Source of the DNA: Ruminococcus sp. UBA6407
Lineage (GTDB): Bacteria; Bacillota; Clostridia; Oscillospirales; Ruminococcaceae
DNA: 64,000 nt
Direction of reading: 5' to 3'
Assembly (NCBI GenBank): GCA_002438605.1
Contig: DJPR01000005.1
Coordinates: 26,835-90,834 of the forward strand
Shown: piece by piece, positions 27,159 through 35,973 of the stretch
How the letters are laid out: each line of letters begins with the position of its first letter
How positions within the stretch are numbered: the first letter of the stretch is position 1
Notes under the pieces: model-generated
Told to the model about the DNA's origin: nothing
The model's database searches: none
The model's input: the letters and a program-made list of their open reading frames with translations, nothing else
Program-made: the position numbers and the translations under genes

Positions 27159-29070
27159 TGTATCGAATTCCATATCAGAAATATATTCTATGATGAAATA
27201 TTTGCAGGCTGACCGTCTTGAAGAAACAGGACTAAAGCATTTTGATGCATGGGCAGCTAATTTCGCAGAAACAGTCACAGAAAGTCAGCTTTCACCTGAT
27301 GGCAACAGTTATCAGCTTAAAACAAGATTTGCAAAATTCAATAATATGCCTGAGCTTATGTCATTATTTAAGGAATGTGCAGATATTAAGACTGCTGATA
27401 TGCTTAATCTTAAGATACCGAGGTGTATAACGTCAACAATTATTGCACAGCCTACCGAAACGCAAAAAGACCTTATCTTTGCACTCGGAGAACGTGCAAA
27501 GCTGATAAGACTTCGTAAGGTTGCACCTACAGATGACAATATGCCGATGATTACAAATGACGGACGCAAAATCGGTCTTGACCAACGTCTTATGAACCCC
27601 GATTTGCCTGATGAGGCAGGAACAAAAATCAATCTGTGTGTGGACAACGTTTTTAATATCTGGAAAGAAACCTCAGATAAACGCTCTGCACAGCTTATTT
27701 TCAGCGATTTGGGAGTTCCGCAGACAGCAGATAAAAAGTCATCAGGAAAACGTTTTTGTGTATATGATGACATAAAAGAAAAGCTGATTGCAAAAGGAGT
27801 TCCTGCTGAAGAGATTGCCTTTATACATGATGCAAAAACAGAAACCGCAAAGGATAAGCTCTTTGAAAAGGTTCGCAAGGGTGACGTCAGAGTGCTTATT
27901 GGTTCAACCTCGAAAATGGGTGCAGGAACTAATGTGCAGAACAAGCTCATTGCTTCACATGACCTTGATGCACCATGGAAACCGTCTGATATGGAACAGC
28001 GGCGTGGAAGAATGGTACGTCAGGGCAATGAAAATGACGAAGTGAGGCTTTTTCGTTATGTAACAGAGGGTACATTTGATTCGTATCTGTATCAGATGCT
28101 TGAAAATAAGCAGAAATTTATCAGTCAGATTATGACAAGCAAATCACCGGTACGCTCCTGTCAGGATATGGACGAGGTTGCTCTCAGCTATGCAGAAGTA
28201 AAGGCATTATCAGCAGGCAATCCTCTCATAAAGGAAAAAATGGACTTGGATGTTGATGTTGCAAAGCTTAAAATGCTCAAAGCGAGCTATCAGAATGCCC
28301 AGTTTGATTTGCAGGACAGTGTTTTAAAATCATTGCCAAATCAGATCAAAAATACAGAAAAATATATACAGAATTTAAAAATGGATATAGGAGCTTATTC
28401 TTCACTGCCTGTAAAAAGGGACGATGAAGGACAGGTTATATTTCAAGGTGTCGAAATAAACGGTACACATTATAATGATAAAAAAGAGGGCGGTGAAGCA
28501 CTTCTTGAAGCTTTCAAAAATGCAGTAATGAAAAATATATCAGGCAAAACGTCTGTAGGAAGTTATCAGGGATTTGAGATTAAAGCAATGTTTGACGCAT
28601 TATCCAAATGTTATGTAGCTGAATTGCATGGTCATGGAGATTATACGGTACAGCTGGGCAGCAGCGAAACAGGAAACTTTACAAGGCTTGATAATTTACT
28701 TAATTCCATGCAGACAAATTGTGAAAACGCCAAAGAAAGATATGATAATCTCTGTCAGCAGCTTGAAGATGCCAAGCAACAGCTTGACAAGCCTTTTTCT
28801 CGTGAAGAAGAATTAAGGCAAAAAGAAGCAAGGCTTAAAGAATTGACTAAGCTCCTTGATATTGACAGTCAAAATGAAATTAAAACAGCAGAAATCACAG
28901 CTCTTTATTATATTGAAATCAACTCTGACATGCTTGAAAAAATGAAGAACAGCAGTATTAATTTTGAACATATTGAAACTGATGGTCATTTGATTTTAAA
29001 GATTAATGAATCCGATAAAGATAGAGTTCATGATATTATTGATGTTCCTGCTTTAAAACCTAAAATTTAA
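27159..29070 (+). pseudogene. ICE methylase/SNF2-type helicase, 3' part
   Basis: The 3' portion of the gene broken at 12923. Reading on from the shared core it gives VSNSISEIYSMMKYLQADRL, the normal continuation of the TGTP motif. The RecA2 helicase domain follows, with VRVLIGSTSKMGAGTNVQ and the arginine-finger motif DMEQRRGRMVRQGN (motif VI), then a long coiled C-terminal part. Without the inner element the full protein would be 2211 residues. An ATG at 27190 could start a separate fragment, but no ribosome site is obvious. The stop is followed by palindrome copy 5. Confidence 0.88.
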
Positions 29071-29072
29071 TT

Positions 29073-29089
29073 TGTGATATTATAGCACA
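29073..29089. repeat. 17-bp palindrome, copy 5
   Basis: TGTGATATTATAGCACA, one mismatched pair relative to the consensus, 2 bp after the helicase stop. Confidence 0.65.
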
Positions 29090-29100
29090 TTTTTTATTAT

Positions 29101-29131
29101 CCCTCTGTCTTAAATGGCAGAGGGTATTTTT
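29101..29131 (+). terminator. Terminator of methylase/helicase gene
   Basis: CCCTCTG / CAGAGGG stem followed by TATTTTTT. Confidence 0.8.
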
Positions 29132-29148
29132 TGTGCTATAATAGCACA
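29132..29148. repeat. 17-bp palindrome, copy 6
   Basis: TGTGCTATAATAGCACA, perfect. Confidence 0.75.
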
Positions 29149-29227
29149 AAAGCACGTACAGCCCCTACAATAATGCAGGAGCTGTATGTGCGTAGAAAAA
29201 ATAATTTTATATTGAATTATGTTCAAT
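29140..29227 (-). ncRNA. Candidate small RNA A
   Basis: Minus-strand candidate of about 80 nt. A promoter (29234-29262) is followed by a short hairpin (ATTGAA/TTCAAT), then TTCTACGCACATA and a long hairpin with arms GCACATACAGC / GCTGTACGTGC ending in TTTT. The 5' segment, the GTGC-TTTT end and the -10 region are shared with candidate B at 30505-30655. Confidence 0.5.
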
Positions 29228-29233
29228 ATAAAC

Positions 29234-29262
29234 ATTATACCACTGTTATTTGCATTTTTCAA
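29234..29262 (-). promoter_or_regulatory. Promoter of small RNA A
   Basis: TTGAAA (29257-29262), 17 bp, TATAAT (29234-29239) with extended TGG before it. Confidence 0.5.
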
Positions 29263-29289
29263 TTAAGATTTCGTTAAGTTCATACAAAT

Positions 29290-29306
29290 TGTGCTATTAT
29301 ATCACA
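29290..29306. repeat. 17-bp palindrome, copy 7
   Basis: TGTGCTATTATATCACA, one mismatched pair, upstream of the lipoprotein gene. Confidence 0.6.
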
Positions 29307-29378
29307 ATTTGTAAGATAATCACAAGCAAAGATGTATAATGTTAAATATTTCCTGCATTTTGCTATTAGTGAGAAAGG

Positions 29379-29407
29379 TTGATAATGGAAAAGTCTTATG
29401 CTATAAT
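29379..29407 (+). promoter_or_regulatory. Promoter of lipoprotein gene
   Basis: TTGATA (29379-29384), 17 bp, TATAAT (29402-29407), 31 bp before the ATG. Confidence 0.65.
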
Positions 29408-29438
29408 TAAATAAAAACGCATAGAAACGAGGTATTAT

Positions 29439-30392
29439 ATGAAAAAACTATTTATTTTATGTTTGGCGGCAATAATGACAACTTCATTTTTCAGCTGCGG
29501 CAACAGCAGTAAAGAGAACTCAAAAAAAGATAAGACTGCATCTTCCCAGTCCGAACAATCAGAAAAAACAGCTAATGAACCCAAAACTGTAGACTTCTTT
29601 GATACAATAGAAATGAATGTTATCGGAACATATCCTTTCTTAGTAGTCGGCATAGACGATGATACTTTTGTGAATGATGAAAGTCTGCCAGATATGGGTT
29701 TTGCATTTGAATTAAAGGTAACAGAATTAAATACTGATTCTGCTGAAATTCAACTTGATATTATTCCAGAAAGTTTTGAAAATTATTTAAATAAAAAAAA
29801 TATGATTTTGTCTGATAAAAAAGATATGACTTTTAACCTTGCTGCTTGTGATTATGATTCTATTTTATTATCTGAAAAGCAACTAACAGAAGGTGTTAAA
29901 AGACAAATTATAGACGGTATGATAAAAACAGTTGAAGAAGAAATAAAGTATGAAAAGGAAATTGATGAGATTAGCTGTGAAATTAAACCTATTGAAATGT
30001 ATGCAGTAACGCCACCAGATAACTATTCATTTGAAATCAATAAAATAGTAATGCGACAAGCGATATTAAATAATGAATATATAGAAGACCAATACGATGC
30101 TAAAACATGTGCATATCTTTCTCCTATAATTCATAGTTCAAACAAAAGTATATATGTTGTATTACAAGATTCAGATAACGAAAAATTTATAGTATCTGCT
30201 TTAACTGTAATAGCTCCTGACGGGACTTTGAATGAAGAAAAAACCACTTATAACATTGAAGTCAGTGATTTGAATCCTTCCGGAGTAGGATATGAATATA
30301 TGATGTCAAAATCAAAAAATGTAACCAGGTTTATTAAAGAACAAAAAAACACTAATGAAGATTATGATATTTTAGAAATTCCTATAACCTAA
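29439..30392 (+). CDS. Predicted lipoprotein of unknown function
   Basis: A 317-residue exported protein. The signal peptide ends in a lipobox (SFFSCG, Cys near residue 20), followed by a Ser/Lys/Glu-rich linker (about 22-50) and a globular domain with no family I recognise. It would be anchored to the outer face of the membrane. It stands alone with its own promoter and terminator between two related small-RNA candidates, near the probable right end of the ICE, so it may be ICE cargo. Confidence 0.8.
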   Translation: MKKLFILCLAAIMTTSFFSCGNSSKENSKKDKTASSQSEQSEKTANEPKTVDFFDTIEMNVIGTYPFLVVGIDDDTFVNDESLPDMGFAFELKVTELNTDSAEIQLDIIPESFENYLNKKNMILSDKKDMTFNLAACDYDSILLSEKQLTEGVKRQIIDGMIKTVEEEIKYEKEIDEISCEIKPIEMYAVTPPDNYSFEINKIVMRQAILNNEYIEDQYDAKTCAYLSPIIHSSNKSIYVVLQDSDNEKFIVSALTVIAPDGTLNEEKTTYNIEVSDLNPSGVGYEYMMSKSKNVTRFIKEQKNTNEDYDILEIPIT

Positions 30393-30414
30393 GATAATAA
30401 TAAAGAGCCAAAAT

Positions 30415-30448
30415 AAAGCCGTTTCATCATGAAACGGCTTTATTTTTT
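30415..30448 (+). terminator. Terminator of lipoprotein gene
   Basis: Perfect 12-bp stem AAAGCCGTTTCA / TGAAACGGCTTT with a 3-nt loop and T-rich tail. Confidence 0.9.
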
Positions 30449-30458
30449 CAAAAAAAGG

Positions 30459-30487
30459 TTGACATATCTTTCATATTATGGTATAAT
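30459..30487 (+). promoter_or_regulatory. Consensus promoter of the 30.5-31.06 kb structured region
   Basis: TTGACA (30459-30464), 17 bp, TATAAT (30482-30487), reading into a gene-free region. Confidence 0.7.
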
Positions 30488-30504
30488 AATTAAGTAAATA
30501 AAAA

Positions 30505-30619
30505 AGCACCCCCACAAAATGCAAATTGCCTAGGAAACAATTTACATTTCATAATCAAACAGATGACAGAAACATCTGAATGACTTAGTGAGAATGCTAT
30601 TTATGTGCGTAGAAGCGAC
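30505..30619 (-). ncRNA. Candidate small RNA B
   Basis: Minus-strand candidate of about 115 nt. It begins near GCTTCTACGCACATA (shared with candidate A), has hairpins CAGATG/CATCTG and a 12-bp AAATGTAAATTG/CAATTTGCATTT stem that needs a G-U pair on this strand, and ends GGGGGTGCTTTTTTA. Confidence 0.45.
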
Positions 30620-30625
30620 AAATGC

Positions 30626-30655
30626 ATTATACCACATTTAAATAGATACTGTCAA
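30626..30655 (-). promoter_or_regulatory. Promoter of small RNA B
   Basis: TTGACA (30650-30655), 18 bp, TATAAT (30626-30631), with TGG before the -10 as in candidate A. Confidence 0.55.
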
Positions 30656-31013
30656 GCCTTTCAGATTGTTTGTATGCACCTGAGGGGCTTGAATTATTTA
30701 TACAGAAACTTGAAAATTAAATAGTTTCAATAAGGCTGATTATCATTTTGCGACGGCTGAAAACCGTCAGCACATCTGCGTGTACGCCATGACTACCTGC
30801 TGAAGAAAGGAGAGAATAATCATAACAGTCGAACCGTAAGCTCTTTTAATGCACATCAGAGCGGAAAGGTACGAGCGATAAAGCACGGCAGAAAACAGTC
30901 CTGTGAAAACTGCTTGCCATGAAAACAAAATGAAATGCAGATAATGGGGAAATATACATTATCTGTCTGACTCACAATCGTACAGCCTTCTTGAACAATT
31001 TTATTTTCAGATA

Positions 31014-31057
31014 TAAAAGTCAGTCAGAGCGTACACAACTGCATTCTCTGACTGGTT
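31014..31057. terminator. Hairpin between tRNA-Gln and structured region
   Basis: AGTCAGAG / CTCTGACT stem, followed by a T-rich stretch on both strands (GACTTTT on the minus, GGTTTTC on the plus). It would end tRNA-Gln and possibly the opposing RNA. Confidence 0.65.
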
Positions 31058-31064
31058 TTCAATT

Positions 31065-31140
31065 TGGTTGGGGTGGAAGGATTTGAACCCTCGGAATAAC
31101 GGAGTCAGAGTCCGCTGCCTTACCGCTTGGCGACACCCCA
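31065..31140 (-). tRNA. tRNA-Gln (CUG)
   Basis: Complete cloverleaf on the minus strand: acceptor TGGGGTG / CACCCCA, D-arm with AAGCGGTAAGGC, anticodon loop CTCTGAC with anticodon CTG (Gln), T-loop GTTCAAATCC, encoded CCA. Its 3' end faces the mobile region, so it is a plausible ICE target. Confidence 0.95.
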
Positions 31141-31174
31141 ATATTTTCATACTGTTTTCTCATTCAGCTTTTAT

Positions 31175-31203
31175 ATTATATCACGTCCTGCAAGCAAAGT
31201 CAA
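31175..31203 (-). promoter_or_regulatory. tRNA-Gln promoter
   Basis: TTGACT (31198-31203), 17 bp, TATAAT (31175-31180). Confidence 0.75.
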
Positions 31204-31421
31204 GTGTTTTTATAAAATTTTATTTTTTAATTTAATGCTGTATCTATTGATATTTTGGACTATTATTTATATAATAGTAATATAGTGTATTTTATGCTTG
31301 AATATAATGAAATTTATTATACCGCAATTAAAATACATCATATAAAGAGAATAATAAAATGAGAGGAAAACTTTAGATCGTCACAATAAAAAGTGACAAT
31401 ATTAAGGGACAGTTAAACAAA

Positions 31422-32345
31422 ATGAAAAAAATGTATTTTATTTTTAATTTGCAAGCCGGAAAAGCAGCTATAGGAGATAAACTTTCAGATATAATTGATT
31501 TGTTCACAAAAGCTGATTATGAAGTTACAGCAAGACCAACTCAGGAGAGAGAAGACGCTGTTTCTGCTACAATGTATGCTTGTGAAAATAATTTTGATGT
31601 AATCGTATGTGCAGGTGGTGACGGAACTTTAAGCGAGTGCCTGACAGGTGTTATGAAAAGCAGCAACCGCATACCAATAGGCTATATTCCTGCCGGTTCA
31701 ACAAATGACTTTGCAAAGGGACTTGGTGTTCCTAAAGGTATTATACCCGCTGCAAACTGGATTATTAATGGTATTCCAATGCCATGTGACGTTGGTGGAT
31801 TTAATGATAAATTCTTTACTTATATAGTCGCTTTCGGAGCTTTTACAAATGTAACATATGAAACCTCACAGCAGATAAAAAATATATTTGGACATGCAGC
31901 ATATCTGTTCAGTGGAATGTTTCAGCTCACAAGCATAAAAGCTCACCGTATGAGAATAGAATATGACAACAATGTTATTGAAGATGAATTTATTTTCGGT
32001 ATGGTAACAAACTCCTCATCTGTTGCAGGATTACTTTCTCTTAATGACTTTCTGCTTGATGACGGATTATTTGAAGTTACAATAATAAAAAAGCCCACAA
32101 ATGTCATTCAGCTTCAGCAAATACTCCACTCGCTTCTTAACATTAAGCAGGATTTGGATAAAGATTATATAAAATGCTTTCGTACCAACTCAATTAAATT
32201 CACTTCATTAAGTGACTCGCCTATCACATGGACTCTTGACGGAGAATACGGTGGAGAAAATGAAGTCAATGTTATTACCAATAACCATAAAGCAGTATCA
32301 TTTATGATTGGACCTCAGGATATTAATAATTTTACAAAAATTTAA
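31422..32345 (+). CDS. Diacylglycerol/lipid kinase family protein
   Basis: A 307-residue kinase of the DagK/YegS group, which phosphorylates diacylglycerol or a related lipid with ATP, recycling membrane lipid headgroups. The nucleotide-binding motif GGDGTLSE (about residue 67) and PAGSTNDFAKGLG (about 90) are clear, along with the NLQAGKAA start. No strong ribosome site is seen. The stop codon falls in the TTAA end of a MITE-like palindrome, so the natural C-terminus may have been altered slightly; length is normal. Confidence 0.9.
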   Translation: MKKMYFIFNLQAGKAAIGDKLSDIIDLFTKADYEVTARPTQEREDAVSATMYACENNFDVIVCAGGDGTLSECLTGVMKSSNRIPIGYIPAGSTNDFAKGLGVPKGIIPAANWIINGIPMPCDVGGFNDKFFTYIVAFGAFTNVTYETSQQIKNIFGHAAYLFSGMFQLTSIKAHRMRIEYDNNVIEDEFIFGMVTNSSSVAGLLSLNDFLLDDGLFEVTIIKKPTNVIQLQQILHSLLNIKQDLDKDYIKCFRTNSIKFTSLSDSPITWTLDGEYGGENEVNVITNNHKAVSFMIGPQDINNFTKI

Positions 32346-32395
32346 AGTAACACCATACAAAGTCTTTTAATGTACTTTGTACGGTGTTGCCTTAA
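32342..32395. repeat. Short TTAA-ended palindromic element
   Basis: 54 bp with 22-bp imperfect inverted ends (TTAAAGTAACACCATACAAAG and its counterpart ending TGTTGCCTTAA). The right part matches the right part of the 180-bp element at 56653-56832, so it looks like an internal deletion form. Confidence 0.75.
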
Positions 32396-32408
32396 AACAA
32401 CAATATAT

Positions 32409-32443
32409 AAAGGGAATGTCCTTTTTTCAGGACATTCCCCTTA
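32409..32443 (+). terminator. Terminator after lipid kinase
   Basis: GGGAATGTCC / GGACATTCCC stem with T-rich loop, preceded by AAA and followed by CTTAT. Confidence 0.7.
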
Positions 32444-32582
32444 TCTGTTTTACGGACCTTTTGTTAAAACATCACAATAACGTATTATTTTTTTGTATAA
32501 TCCTACAATATTTTCTTGATTATGCAACAATCACAACATTTTCAAACACTTTATTATTGAATCGATTCAAAGGGGGACAAAA

Positions 32583-33083
32583 ATGGATGACTTTAAAAAA
32601 TATGCTTCATTAGCAAAAAAAGGTGATACAGCCGCCTTTGCTGAACTCTATTCACTTGTTTATAAGGATATGTATTATATTGCCTTATACAGTCTCAGAA
32701 ATTCACATGACGCAAGTGATGCCGTCAGTGACGCAGTTGCAGATGCATTCTGTTCAATAGGAAATTTGCGTAATGAAAAGGCTTTCAGACAATGGATAAT
32801 GAAAATTCTATCCGCCAAAATAAAAAGAAAACAGCGTGAATATGCAAATTCATCTGTTGAATATGATGAACTGCTCATGGATTCAGGTGAATTTGATTTT
32901 GAGTCAGTCGAACTGAAAGAAGCTTTAGAAAGCCTTGACTCTGAATCAAGAACCATACTTTCAATGTCTGTTCTGGGCGGATATACAAGTGAAGAAATTG
33001 CTGATATTTGTAAGATAAAAGCATCTACAGTACGTTCAAAGCTTTCAAGAATAAAAGAACGATTAAGGCTTATATTGGCATAA
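32583..33083 (+). CDS. ECF-type RNA polymerase sigma factor
   Basis: A 166-residue extracytoplasmic-function sigma factor. Region 2 occupies about residues 10-80 (AFAELYSLVYKDMYYIALYSL...DAVSDAVADAF) and region 4 about 110-163 (SRTILSMSVLGGYTSEEIADI, then the recognition helix KASTVRSKLSRIKERL). AGGGGGA lies upstream of ATG. The next gene, 13 bp downstream, encodes a membrane protein that probably acts as its anti-sigma factor. Confidence 0.9.
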   Translation: MDDFKKYASLAKKGDTAAFAELYSLVYKDMYYIALYSLRNSHDASDAVSDAVADAFCSIGNLRNEKAFRQWIMKILSAKIKRKQREYANSSVEYDELLMDSGEFDFESVELKEALESLDSESRTILSMSVLGGYTSEEIADICKIKASTVRSKLSRIKERLRLILA

Positions 33084-33096
33084 GGAGGTAGACTTT

Positions 33097-35265
33097 ATGG
33101 ATAACAACGATAAAAAGGTAAAAGATATGCTTACATCTCATGAAATTCCAAAAGAGCTTGAACCGGAAAGCATCAAAACAATGCTTGATGAAAAAGCAGA
33201 TAAGATTCACCGCAAAAAAAGAAACGGCATTATAAAAATAGTGTCTGCTGCTGCGGCTTGTGCAGTAGTTTGTACTTTCGGCGTAAATATAATAGATAAG
33301 AAAAAGCAAATAAAAACTGAGAAAAATGAAAATTCACAAAGCAGTGTAAGCTCGATTGAAAAGCCTGATAAAATTGATGATTATACGTTCACTGAGCAGC
33401 CTGCATATATGAACGGAGCTTCGGATTACAGCGAAATTTATTCTTATTTTAAAAAGCCTAAAAAGAATTCAGTTGTTGAAGATATCATTGACAGCATCAC
33501 AGGAAACAATGAAAAAAACTACATTGATGCTGCAGATACGTACTATGAAGAATATGGAGAAACAGCAGAAACAGAAACTGCCATAGATTCAGAAGCTCAA
33601 TCAGATGAGTTCAACGACTCCGCCGCAAGCAGTAAGGAATATTCAGAAACCTTTAATCAGGAAGAAGGAGTTATTGAAGCTGACATAGTAAAAACTGACG
33701 GAAACCATATATATTACTGCAACAATGATTCTGAAATAAAAATCGCAGAGGTCAATGACGGTCATTTTACTGACAAATCTATACTTAATCCTGCAAATGA
33801 TCTGGATATTAATTTATCCGATTACTCATTTGCAATATCAGATATGTACCTCGTTGATAATCGACTGGTAGTCATTTCAACATTCAATGATTACAACGAT
33901 TACAGATACAGCTGCTATGATATGGCTTACTGTGAAAACGGAAAGATCTATATATCTGTATATACCGCCGGATTGAATCCTGAATTTCTCGGCAGCTACA
34001 CTCAGGACGGTGTATACAGCGATATAAGAATGATTGACGGATATGTATATATTGTTTCAAATACTTGCAGTAATAACTTTAACTGCATAAAAGATGCAGA
34101 TGATTTAGATGCATATATTCCAAAATATTATTACAACGGTAATGAGAAATTTATACCATCAGAGGATATTCTTCTTCCAAAGAAAAAGCCTTCAGACCTT
34201 TATCAGATGTCATATACTGTAATTGGTGCAGTAAATGTACTCGCAGATAATCCTGCTGAACAAATCGATATAAAGGCTCTAGCAAATTATACAGGAAATA
34301 TTTACTGTTCAAATGACAACCTTTATGCAGCATCAGTATACAATAATATCACATCGGTAACAAGGCTGGAAATATCAGAGGGGACTATTACTCCTGCCGC
34401 AGTCGGTGAAGTAAACGGCTATGTAAACGACCAGTTCTCTATGAGTGAGTATAACGGCTACTTCCGAATCGCAGTCACAAGTGATATATGGAGTGGGTTA
34501 GCAGACTCGGATGTTGATGATGAAATTTTCTACTCTGAAACCGCAAGAACATACAATGCCTTATATGTACTTGATTTGGACATGAATATAGTTGGAACAG
34601 TAAGAGATTTCGGCATTAACGAAACTATAAAATCGGTTAACTTCAATGGTGACTTAGCTTACGTTGTAACTTATGAGCAGACAGACCCTCTGTTTGCAAT
34701 TGATTTGAGCAATCCTGAAAGTCCTGTAATTCTTGATGAATATAAAATAAACGGTTACAGCACCTATATGCAGAGGTGGAATGATAATCTGCTTTTAGGT
34801 TTCGGGGTAGATGCTGATGAAAACGGCATTGAAAACGGTATTAAACTGGTGATGTTTGATACATCTGACCCGAATGAGCTTAAAGAAGTCGGTATTATGT
34901 CATACAAATATGATGGTGAACAAGATACACAAAACTACAGATTTGGAGGTCATGTATTTTCAGAAGCAAGTTGGGACCGCAAAGCAATTTATATTGATAA
35001 TGAGAGAAATATTATAGGTATTCCGATTGAAATATATGAATACAGCAACAATTCCAGCAGTTCAACAAATAAATATGTTTTCTACAGCTATGATAACGGG
35101 CAATTTAATTATAAAGGTGAAATTGTCTATGATTCGGACAGTGATATGTATGACAAATACAACAGAGCAATTTACATTGACGGCTATATTTATGTTATGA
35201 GCAGCAGTCAGTTTAAATCTGCATCAGCAGAAACAATGGAAACAATAGACGAATTGATATTTTAA
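33097..35265 (+). CDS. Membrane-anchored beta-propeller protein, probable anti-sigma partner
   Basis: A 722-residue single-pass protein: a charged cytoplasmic N-terminus (1-46; IPKELEPESIKTMLDEKADK), one membrane helix (about 47-68; IVSAAAACAVVCTFGVNII), an Asp/Glu/Ser-rich linker (to ~190), then a large extracellular domain of the secreted beta-propeller family (EGVIEADIVKTDGNHIYYC onward). AAGGAGG precedes ATG. Pairing with an ECF sigma gene and the short cytoplasmic segment suggest that the propeller senses something outside and the N-terminus holds the sigma factor. No classic zinc anti-sigma HxxxCxxC motif is present. Confidence 0.8.
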   Translation: MDNNDKKVKDMLTSHEIPKELEPESIKTMLDEKADKIHRKKRNGIIKIVSAAAACAVVCTFGVNIIDKKKQIKTEKNENSQSSVSSIEKPDKIDDYTFTEQPAYMNGASDYSEIYSYFKKPKKNSVVEDIIDSITGNNEKNYIDAADTYYEEYGETAETETAIDSEAQSDEFNDSAASSKEYSETFNQEEGVIEADIVKTDGNHIYYCNNDSEIKIAEVNDGHFTDKSILNPANDLDINLSDYSFAISDMYLVDNRLVVISTFNDYNDYRYSCYDMAYCENGKIYISVYTAGLNPEFLGSYTQDGVYSDIRMIDGYVYIVSNTCSNNFNCIKDADDLDAYIPKYYYNGNEKFIPSEDILLPKKKPSDLYQMSYTVIGAVNVLADNPAEQIDIKALANYTGNIYCSNDNLYAASVYNNITSVTRLEISEGTITPAAVGEVNGYVNDQFSMSEYNGYFRIAVTSDIWSGLADSDVDDEIFYSETARTYNALYVLDLDMNIVGTVRDFGINETIKSVNFNGDLAYVVTYEQTDPLFAIDLSNPESPVILDEYKINGYSTYMQRWNDNLLLGFGVDADENGIENGIKLVMFDTSDPNELKEVGIMSYKYDGEQDTQNYRFGGHVFSEASWDRKAIYIDNERNIIGIPIEIYEYSNNSSSSTNKYVFYSYDNGQFNYKGEIVYDSDSDMYDKYNRAIYIDGYIYVMSSSQFKSASAETMETIDELIF

Positions 35266-35276
35266 CAGCTTACTCT

Positions 35277-35305
35277 AAGGACGCTCTTTTTAATGGAGCG
35301 TCCTT
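35277..35305. terminator. Bidirectional terminator
   Basis: AAGGACGCTC / GGAGCGTCCTT around a T-rich loop, between two convergent genes; its right arm is part of the 3' coding end of the MetH-activation gene. Confidence 0.75.
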
Positions 35306-35973
35306 AAATTTGAGCATCTTCCCGAATCTGCAAAATTGCATCTGTCACGCAGATTACACGCTGAACAGCCTGCTGTTCCATGCTTTTTTAACGGAGTATC
35401 AGATACACCTATTATTGCTGTAACAGATTTTCTAGGTATCATCAAAAAATTATCTGTAACTGTAAGACCTATTCTACGCTGTGCATTAAGATATTCAGTC
35501 AGAGATTTTTGAAGTGAAATGGGCAAATCACCATATCCTGCACTAAATCTCCATGTTCTGAACTCATATTTTTGTACTTGAAAAATCTCATGCTCCGCTT
35601 TATCGCAAACCTGCTCTATCGCAGCAGAACAAAGAGCATCGGCAGCCAATGCCTCCGCCATATCCGAGGTTTCCAGACGACGTATCAAAAGGTCAGCAGA
35701 CGCAGAGAGAGTCACAGCAAAAACTATCGCTTTATTGCACCCTTCCAGATGCTTTTTTATGTCATTGCCTGTAAGAAGTATATTTCCGTCAGAAAGAAGT
35801 ACTCCTTTATCCGTAAATTCAAGCGGTGATTCTCTGTAAACATAAAGTGGCCGAATTTCATTCAATACAAGTTTTTCGCATTTTTCAACCATTTCAGAAA
35901 TAACAGGCGGCACCTCGCCCTTATGTCCCATATACCTTAAAGCTTGATTTTTATCAATTTCAGTAATTTTCAT
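35290..35973 (-). CDS. Vitamin B12-dependent methionine synthase activation domain protein
   Basis: A 227-residue protein equivalent to the C-terminal reactivation domain of MetH, which binds S-adenosylmethionine to remethylate oxidised cobalamin. The signature RFSAGYGDLPISLQKSL (about residue 148) and LMIPRKSVTAIIG are present. A Cys cluster (CSACNLRDRCNF) lies at the C-terminus. In many clostridia MetH lacks this domain and a separate protein supplies it. ATG 35973 has GGAG 8 nt upstream. No metH is in the window. Confidence 0.88.
   Translation of the reverse strand: MKITEIDKNQALRYMGHKGEVPPVISEMVEKCEKLVLNEIRPLYVYRESPLEFTDKGVLLSDGNILLTGNDIKKHLEGCNKAIVFAVTLSASADLLIRRLETSDMAEALAADALCSAAIEQVCDKAEHEIFQVQKYEFRTWRFSAGYGDLPISLQKSLTEYLNAQRRIGLTVTDNFLMIPRKSVTAIIGVSDTPLKKHGTAGCSACNLRDRCNFADSGRCSNLRTLH

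Larger units (their letters stand above)
30494..31060 (+). ncRNA. Candidate large structured noncoding RNA
   Basis: No open frame fits this stretch. From 30690 on it has many perfect stems with A-rich loops: TGATTAT (30737) with ATAATCA (30815) enclosing GACGG/CCGTC and CAGCA/TGCTG; GCTC/GAGC; GCAG-ACAG/CTGT-CTGC; CAGATAATG/CATTATCTG (about 30937-30967). It ends at the hairpin 31014-31057. Promoter-to-hairpin length is about 570 nt. Size, rumen-type host and adjacency to a tRNA resemble ROOL RNAs, but I have no alignment. The first ~130 nt overlap the opposite-strand candidate B, so strand and 5' end are uncertain. Confidence 0.45.

Noticed and set aside
27190..29070. 3' helicase part as an independent gene starting at ATG 27190
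   Set aside because: It lacks a ribosome site and begins within a helicase domain; the frame continues exactly from the 5' part once the element is removed.
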